Shown piece after piece: positions 5,668 through 9,718 of a stretch of 9,718 nt of DNA. The number at the start of each line of letters is the position of its first letter. Position 1 is the first letter of the stretch. The notes under the pieces are model-generated. The model made no database searches. It was given only the letters and a program-made list of their open reading frames with translations, and was not told where the DNA came from. The position numbers were made by a program, and so were the translations under genes. Source of the stretch: an uncultured Mycoplasmatota bacterium (GTDB lineage: Bacteria > Bacillota_I > Bacilli_A > RF39 > UBA660); contig CAMMBO010000033.1 of NCBI GenBank assembly GCA_946494435.1, positions 1 to 9,718 of the forward strand, in the 5' to 3' direction.

Positions 5668-7061
5668 AACATTTTAAAGCACTTTAATTTATTATTAACA
5701 TTCTGATAAATTGCTATTACTCTATTATCTTTAATAAATAGTACTTTGTCTTTAATATTATAATCATTATTTATAGATGCTCCATTAACAACCTTCTTAT
5801 AGTCATTATCATTAATTTCTATTGTTTCTATATCTAGAGCTTCACTTATATTAATTAAGTTACTATTTATAGTTACATCATCTAATTCTATAGCATTATC
5901 TAAACTAAACTTACCTTGTCTTGTTCTTTTTAAACTACTCATAGTACAAGGTATATCCAAAAAGTCTCCCATATCTTTAATTAAACTTCTAATATAAGTT
6001 CCTTTAGAGACAACACATCTAAACTTAAAGGAGTCTTCTTTATAATCTAAAAGTTCTAATTCTTTAATTGTAACTTTTCTTTTAGGTAGTTCTACATCTT
6101 TATTACTCCTAGCATATTCATATAATTTTTTACCATTAACTTTAATTGCAGAGTACTTAGGAACAGTTTGTAAATACTCTTTTTTAAACTCTTTAAATAA
6201 ATTATCTAACATATCTTTAGATATTTCTTTCTCACTTGTCTTTACAATATTACCTTCCAAATCTAAAGTATCTGTTTCTACTCCTACTTTAACAGAAGCG
6301 ATATACTCTTTATCAGTACATGTTAATAATTCATTAATCTTTGTCGACCTATTAATTGTAATTACAAGTAATCCTTCCGCTAATGGATCAAGGGTTCCAT
6401 TATGACCTATTTTCTTAGTATCAAAGACTTTCTCTAACTTATTAACAACATCTCTAGAAGTTAAGTCCTTAGGTTTATTTACTAATAAAACACCACTTTT
6501 ATTATATAACTCATCATACTCTTCCAAAGTTAAATTATTATCTGTTATGATATTAGCAGTGCTTTTACCTACATATCTATAATGCCATGGCTCATAACTA
6601 TAACCCGTTATATCTTCTTTACCTTTAGGATATCTAAGTATTAAACCATAATCTTTTAATTTATCTATTATTATTGCAAATATATCCATATATGGTGTTA
6701 AATCTTGATATTCATCTACTACTTTACCATTAACTATTATATCTATATCAAAACAAAGTCCAGTATGATGTTCTGAAAAACCTGGTCCTGCTACATATTT
6801 TTTAGTATAAGCACTACCAAAAATCTCTAAATACTTCTTTTTAGTCTCTATTTGTTCTTCAATACTTCTATAACCACTATTTATAGATATTTTAATATTA
6901 TCTTTTTCTAAGTCTTTTTTTAATTCTAAGTAAGCTTTTAAAGTTCTTTTTTCTAGTAGATACTCATCCCCTACTTCATTAGTTATTCTTTGTAAAATAA
7001 CATTGTTAGAACAAGACTTTTTATAAGGATGAGTTTTATTAACCAAAATTTTATAGTTCAT
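5652..7061 (-). CDS. truB: Fusion of M15B D,D-carboxypeptidase-like domain and tRNA pseudouridine-55 synthase TruB
   Basis: TruB converts U55 of the tRNA T-loop to pseudouridine. I start at the ATG 7061-7059: SD GAGGAA (7071-7066) lies six bases away, whereas the in-frame ATG at 7073 overlaps that SD. The product is 469 aa, far longer than ordinary TruB (about 300). Residues 1-175 look like an M15B (VanY-type) peptidase: S-G-Y-R-S at 62-66, S-E-H-H-T-G-x-x-x-D with Zn ligands H98 and D105, and E-P-W-H with E157 and ligand H160. Residues 190-469 are TruB: G-V-L-L-V-N-K-P at 190-197, G-H-N-G-T-L-D-P with catalytic D225, P-K-Y-S-A-I-K at 301-307, K-G-T-Y-I-R near 353-358 and a C-terminal PUA-like segment. 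No Met lies near the domain border, so this is one polypeptide. No signal peptide or membrane helix is present, placing both domains in the cytoplasm. It follows rbfA by one base. Confidence 0.93.
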   Translation of the reverse strand: MNYKILVNKTHPYKKSCSNNVILQRITNEVGDEYLLEKRTLKAYLELKKDLEKDNIKISINSGYRSIEEQIETKKKYLEIFGSAYTKKYVAGPGFSEHHTGLCFDIDIIVNGKVVDEYQDLTPYMDIFAIIIDKLKDYGLILRYPKGKEDITGYSYEPWHYRYVGKSTANIITDNNLTLEEYDELYNKSGVLLVNKPKDLTSRDVVNKLEKVFDTKKIGHNGTLDPLAEGLLVITINRSTKINELLTCTDKEYIASVKVGVETDTLDLEGNIVKTSEKEISKDMLDNLFKEFKKEYLQTVPKYSAIKVNGKKLYEYARSNKDVELPKRKVTIKELELLDYKEDSFKFRCVVSKGTYIRSLIKDMGDFLDIPCTMSSLKRTRQGKFSLDNAIELDDVTINSNLINISEALDIETIEINDNDYKKVVNGASINNDYNIKDKVLFIKDNRVIAIYQNVNNKLKCFKMLNETN

Positions 7062-7062
7062 C

Positions 7063-7401
7063 TTATTCCTCATTTATCTTATCTATAATTTCATCAATAT
7101 GCTCGCCATAGGAAATAGACTCATCATATAAAAATTTAAGTTCTGGAATATGTCTTATCTCTATTCTTTTAGCAAGCTCACCTCTAATAAAACTACTAGC
7201 ATTATTTAAAGCTTTTAGTGTCTCATCTTTTTTTTCTTGATCTAAAACAGTTACATATATTTTAGAGTAACTTAAGTCATTAGAAGTATCACAATCTGTA
7301 ACTGTTACAAACTTAAATCTCTCATCTTTTACTTCTAACATTAATATTTTACTTACTTCTTCCATAATCATATGATTTATTCTTTCAATCTTAATATTCA
7401 T
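7063..7401 (-). CDS. rbfA: Ribosome-binding factor A
   Basis: RbfA binds the immature 30S subunit and helps mature the 5' end of 16S rRNA; it is important in cold. The 112-aa product has the KH-like family pattern: I-x-x-I-L near 16-20, K-D-E-R-F at 25-29, V-T-V-T-D at 32-36, D-L-S-Y-S-K-I-Y-V-T-V-L at 42-53, A-S-S-F-I-R-G-E-L at 68-76 (where most relatives have A-x-G-F-I-R) and P-E-L-K-F-x-x-D near 86-93. I use the ATG at 7401-7399; an adjacent TTG at 7404-7402 is possible, adding one residue. The SD is AAAGGA (7416-7411). An extended -10 promoter at 7427-7435 drives it. Its last two codons (GAG GAA) form the SD of the downstream truB fusion, and TAA-G-ATG joins them. The infB gene that usually precedes rbfA is absent. 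Confidence 0.95.
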   Translation of the reverse strand: MNIKIERINHMIMEEVSKILMLEVKDERFKFVTVTDCDTSNDLSYSKIYVTVLDQEKKDETLKALNNASSFIRGELAKRIEIRHIPELKFLYDESISYGEHIDEIIDKINEE

Positions 7402-7426
7402 CAAAATCAGTCCTTTCTCTAAAATA

Positions 7427-7435
7427 AGTATAGCA
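7427..7435 (-). promoter_or_regulatory. Extended -10 promoter of rbfA-truB
   Basis: On the minus strand TGCTATACT gives an extended element (TGC, 7435-7433) and -10 TATACT (7432-7427, five of six). No convincing -35 is seen. The start would fall near 7420, just before the SD. Confidence 0.5.
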
Positions 7436-7453
7436 TAATTTAGAAAAATTAGA

Positions 7454-7459
7454 TATAAT
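7454..7459 (+). promoter_or_regulatory. -10 box of the sigma-4-like repeat gene
   Basis: A perfect TATAAT on the plus strand lies 22 bases before the ATG at 7482. No good -35 is found at 16-18 bases upstream. It is back to back with the rbfA promoter. Confidence 0.5.
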
Positions 7460-7469
7460 AAGCTTGTTT

Positions 7470-7476
7470 GGGGGGA
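7470..7476 (+). promoter_or_regulatory. G-run SD before the 724-aa gene
   Basis: Six G followed by A lie five bases before the ATG at 7482. It differs from the AAGGAG-like SDs elsewhere in the window and would need G-U pairs with the anti-SD. It supports the ATG at 7482 over an in-frame TTG at 7464, which lies upstream of it. Confidence 0.5.
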
Positions 7477-7481
7477 TACTT

Positions 7482-9656
7482 ATGTTGAATAATCAAAAAA
7501 TAATTGATGAATTAAAAAGTGAAAACATTGATAGAATTAATTTCTTTAAAGACAAAATTAAAGAGGAATTAACAAAGATGAATATTTCAGGAGAAGAAGA
7601 ACTTGTAAATAACATTTTAAATACTGCTATTGAATCATGTGATGATAATGTTAAAATACCTTTTTTATTTCATATAAAGGCTATTATAAAAAATATAGTT
7701 TCTAAGGATATAGATGAAAAAAATAAGACAGGGGTATTTACAAAACTAGAATATAACATTATAAATCTTTATTTAAATAAAAAAAATGGTAAATATTTAT
7801 CTAGAGGTATTATCGCTGATAGATTAGGTATTAATATGAACGAAATATTAAAGACAATAGATAAACTTAATGAAGATAATGATGAGATAGAAAAAGTTTT
7901 TCCTAATTATAAAGATAAAATTAAAGAAAGAGAAAGTTATTTTGAAAAAACGACACTTTTATCTGAAGAGAAAATTTTACTTATTGGAGAATTTTGTGGA
8001 GGTTTTGGAAAGAGTTTAACTATTGATCAAATAGCTAAAAAGTATAATAGAAAATTTATAGATGTAAGAAATGAATTAGTTAAGGCTTTTATGACATTAA
8101 AAAATAATAAAAACTTAGATTTAATATTAAAGAGATATCCTAATATTAAAGATGATATATTTAGAAAAAGTAAAGCTTTAAATGTGCCTTTACAAATAGA
8201 TAGTAAAAATCAAATAAAACTTAATTTAGCTACTAAAATTTTAAATCAAACTATACCATTAAATCCTAAATATATTACGATGCTTGATCTTTTATCTAGT
8301 TATAGTAAAAAAGAAATTACTGTAGATATGATAAAAGAAGCTGGTTTTAAAGATGTTTCAGACTTTATAGAGGCAAGGAAAAAGTTTTTTGATAAAGATG
8401 TTAAAAAGCCTAGCGTTATAGAATGTATCAATAATTCATATAAAGAATTAGATATAGAAAAATTAATTAAACAACCAAAATTATCTAGCTTTGAATATAA
8501 AGTTTTAAATATTTTATGTGAAAACGATAGTGTATCTGAAAAAATATTAAGTGAAAAATATAATATTTCTTATCGTTCTTTTATGCAAGCTAGATCTAGA
8601 GTAATAAATAAATTAAAAGACAATAATGACCTACTTGAGATGGTATTATTAGTAATGCCAAATTTGGATTTAAATAGATTGGATGCTTATTTTACAAATG
8701 ATGAGATAAGTATTCTAACGATATTAAATGAAAATCCTAATATTAGCAATAAAGAATTATTAAAAAGAACTGATCATGATAAAGCAAGTGATTTTATTAG
8801 CAAGAAAGGTGTACTTTTAAAAAGAATTAGAAAAAATAATACTCTATTAGAGATTGTTTCTTTAAAGTTCCCTAATATTAAAATCAAAAAATCTCCTATT
8901 GACGAAAAATTAAATGAAGATGAGAAGAAATTAATTATTGGGTTAAAAGAGGAACAAGGAAATGATTTTGTTGTTGATGAAGTTATGAAGAGAAAATTAT
9001 TTGAAAAATTAAGAAAAAATGAAACTTTAAAAAGAGAAGCTTTGACTATTAATCCTGAGCTTGTATTAACCAAAAATATTACAGGAATATCACTTACTTT
9101 TACTAGTATGGAAGTAGATTTTTTGCAAGAGTTTTGTTTAGTTAAAGATAATAATCTTATCTATCAGTCATTGGAAGATATAGCTAAATCTTTAAATTTG
9201 TCTAAAAGTATAATAGAAATTGCTAGAGGATCATCTAAAGCTAAAGTCATAAAAAATATGATCGTGGGAAATAATTTAGATAATTTGTTATGGACTAATT
9301 TTACTGATGAATTCATAACTAGAGATAATTTTTCTCATATAAAAAGTATAAATATAAATGAAGAGTGCCTTAAAAATATAAGTATTAATAATGTTAAAAG
9401 TACATTAAATGAAGGAATAAAACTATTAGAGAAATCAATATTTAAAGATTATGTAAGTGGTTGTAGTGAAAAAGAAAAAATTATACTAGCACTTAGATTA
9501 GGTTTTTTTAATAATAGATTCTTTACTAGTAGTGAAGTAGCTAATCTTCTAAATGCAGATGAAATTTATGTTATTGATTTAACTAAAGACTGTTTAAGTA
9601 AATCAAAAGAAGCTTTTATAGATTCTAATAAAATTTTAAGCAAAGGTAAAAAGTAA
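7482..9656 (+). CDS. Multi-repeat helix-turn-helix protein with sigma-70 region 4-like units, function unknown
   Basis: I recognise no named family for this 724-aa product. It contains degenerate units of about 60 residues, each an E-rich helix, a spacer, an HTH-like segment, and a K-L-x-x-N-x-x-L helix ending in a P-N motif. Units read at about 86-145, 159-223, 335-396, 403-467 and 475-526, with weaker ones near 263-305 and 539-594 and a C-terminal one at 660-711. The end helices show the repeat best: RYPNIK (218-223), VMPNLD (391-396), KFPNIK (462-467), VFPNYK (139-144) and TINPEL (522-527). HTH segments such as LSRGIIADRLGI (106-117), LTIDQIAKKYN (179-189) and the C-terminal FTSSEVANLLNADEIYVIDL (681-700) resemble sigma-70 region 4. 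No clear sigma region 2 is seen. Residues 36-80 (with IPFLFHIKAIIKNI) recall a DnaD-like or sigma helix, weakly. It is soluble, with no signal. It could be a modular DNA-binding protein, an atypical sigma factor or an RNA polymerase partner. Confidence 0.75.
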   Translation: MLNNQKIIDELKSENIDRINFFKDKIKEELTKMNISGEEELVNNILNTAIESCDDNVKIPFLFHIKAIIKNIVSKDIDEKNKTGVFTKLEYNIINLYLNKKNGKYLSRGIIADRLGINMNEILKTIDKLNEDNDEIEKVFPNYKDKIKERESYFEKTTLLSEEKILLIGEFCGGFGKSLTIDQIAKKYNRKFIDVRNELVKAFMTLKNNKNLDLILKRYPNIKDDIFRKSKALNVPLQIDSKNQIKLNLATKILNQTIPLNPKYITMLDLLSSYSKKEITVDMIKEAGFKDVSDFIEARKKFFDKDVKKPSVIECINNSYKELDIEKLIKQPKLSSFEYKVLNILCENDSVSEKILSEKYNISYRSFMQARSRVINKLKDNNDLLEMVLLVMPNLDLNRLDAYFTNDEISILTILNENPNISNKELLKRTDHDKASDFISKKGVLLKRIRKNNTLLEIVSLKFPNIKIKKSPIDEKLNEDEKKLIIGLKEEQGNDFVVDEVMKRKLFEKLRKNETLKREALTINPELVLTKNITGISLTFTSMEVDFLQEFCLVKDNNLIYQSLEDIAKSLNLSKSIIEIARGSSKAKVIKNMIVGNNLDNLLWTNFTDEFITRDNFSHIKSININEECLKNISINNVKSTLNEGIKLLEKSIFKDYVSGCSEKEKIILALRLGFFNNRFFTSSEVANLLNADEIYVIDLTKDCLSKSKEAFIDSNKILSKGKK

Positions 9657-9718
9657 GGAACTACCCAATGTTATTAACTTAAGAACCATAAGGACTTCAA
9701 AAAGGACGAGAAATATAC
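9657..9718. other. Gene-free right edge, slightly richer in G+C
   Basis: No gene is supported here. The stretch has more G+C than the gene before it. It contains a well-placed SD-like AAGGA and a four-codon frame (9668-9682, M-L-L-T-stop), two copies of AAGGAC (9690-9695 and 9702-9707), and AAAGGA at 9701-9706 that could serve a gene starting past the edge. No terminator for the 724-aa gene is visible, so a leader or downstream operon gene may follow. Confidence 0.3.

Noticed and set aside
6450..6560. Separate start for TruB inside the fusion gene
   Set aside because: No in-frame ATG lies near the domain border; the only near candidate is a TTG with no SD, and a nearby ATGATG is out of frame and soon stops.
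8774..9073. Minus-strand open frame inside the 724-aa gene
   Set aside because: Serine- and phenylalanine-rich composition is typical of the reverse of a lysine/glutamate-rich gene; there is no SD.
9657..9718. tRNA, T-box or riboswitch at the right edge
   Set aside because: No cloverleaf arms, no T-box consensus and no known aptamer core could be read in the bases available.
1..9718. CRISPR array, insertion sequence or tRNA genes
   Set aside because: No spaced direct repeats, transposase frame, long inverted repeats or tRNA-like folds were seen on either strand.

Overview
The window is very AT-rich and looks like the chromosome of a low-GC member of the Bacillota, probably one of the small-genome, non-sporulating gut Bacilli close to the Mollicutes. 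The placement rests on AT-rich codon use, strong purine-rich Shine-Dalgarno (SD) sites, and Bacillota-type rpsO, pnp, rbfA and truB. Tryptophan is written TGG and a TGA closes truB exactly in a terminator loop, so TGA is a stop. This is not the Mycoplasma code. The lineage is inferred.

Layout. Positions 1-1177 look accessory. They hold the 3' end of a type III toxin-antitoxin toxin (ToxN/AbiQ family), a convergent gene of unknown function, and a divergent small helical protein that matches the C-terminal domain of some macro-domain proteins. Positions 1190-4870 are a leftward block: rpsO, two unknown genes, then pnp. A short divergent region at 4871-5029 carries the rpsO promoter and a structured leader, plus the promoter of a rightward zinc-dependent phospholipase C-like gene (5030-5659). 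Positions 5652-7401 are a leftward operon, rbfA followed by a truB whose N-terminus is fused to an M15B D,D-carboxypeptidase-like domain. Positions 7482-9656 hold a rightward 724-residue protein built from repeated helix-turn-helix units resembling sigma-70 region 4. Its function is unknown. The last 62 bases hold no gene I can support.

How the genes fit together. The ancestral Bacillota cluster infB-rbfA-truB-ribF-rpsO-pnp is still visible but rearranged. The rbfA-truB and rpsO-pnp pairs both face left, with a rightward phospholipase-like gene where ribF might be and two orphan genes between rpsO and pnp. The core genes cover ribosome maturation (RbfA), tRNA modification (TruB), a 30S protein (S15) and mRNA decay (PNPase). 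The two tight junctions (ORF200-pnp and rbfA-truB) have the same TAA-G-ATG form, suggesting translational coupling.

The observations most worth following are the multi-repeat sigma-4-like protein, the M15B-TruB fusion with no export signal, the ToxN-family toxin at the left edge, and three convergent gene pairs whose last codons form the hairpin that terminates them. All family calls come from reading motifs by eye. No search was run.
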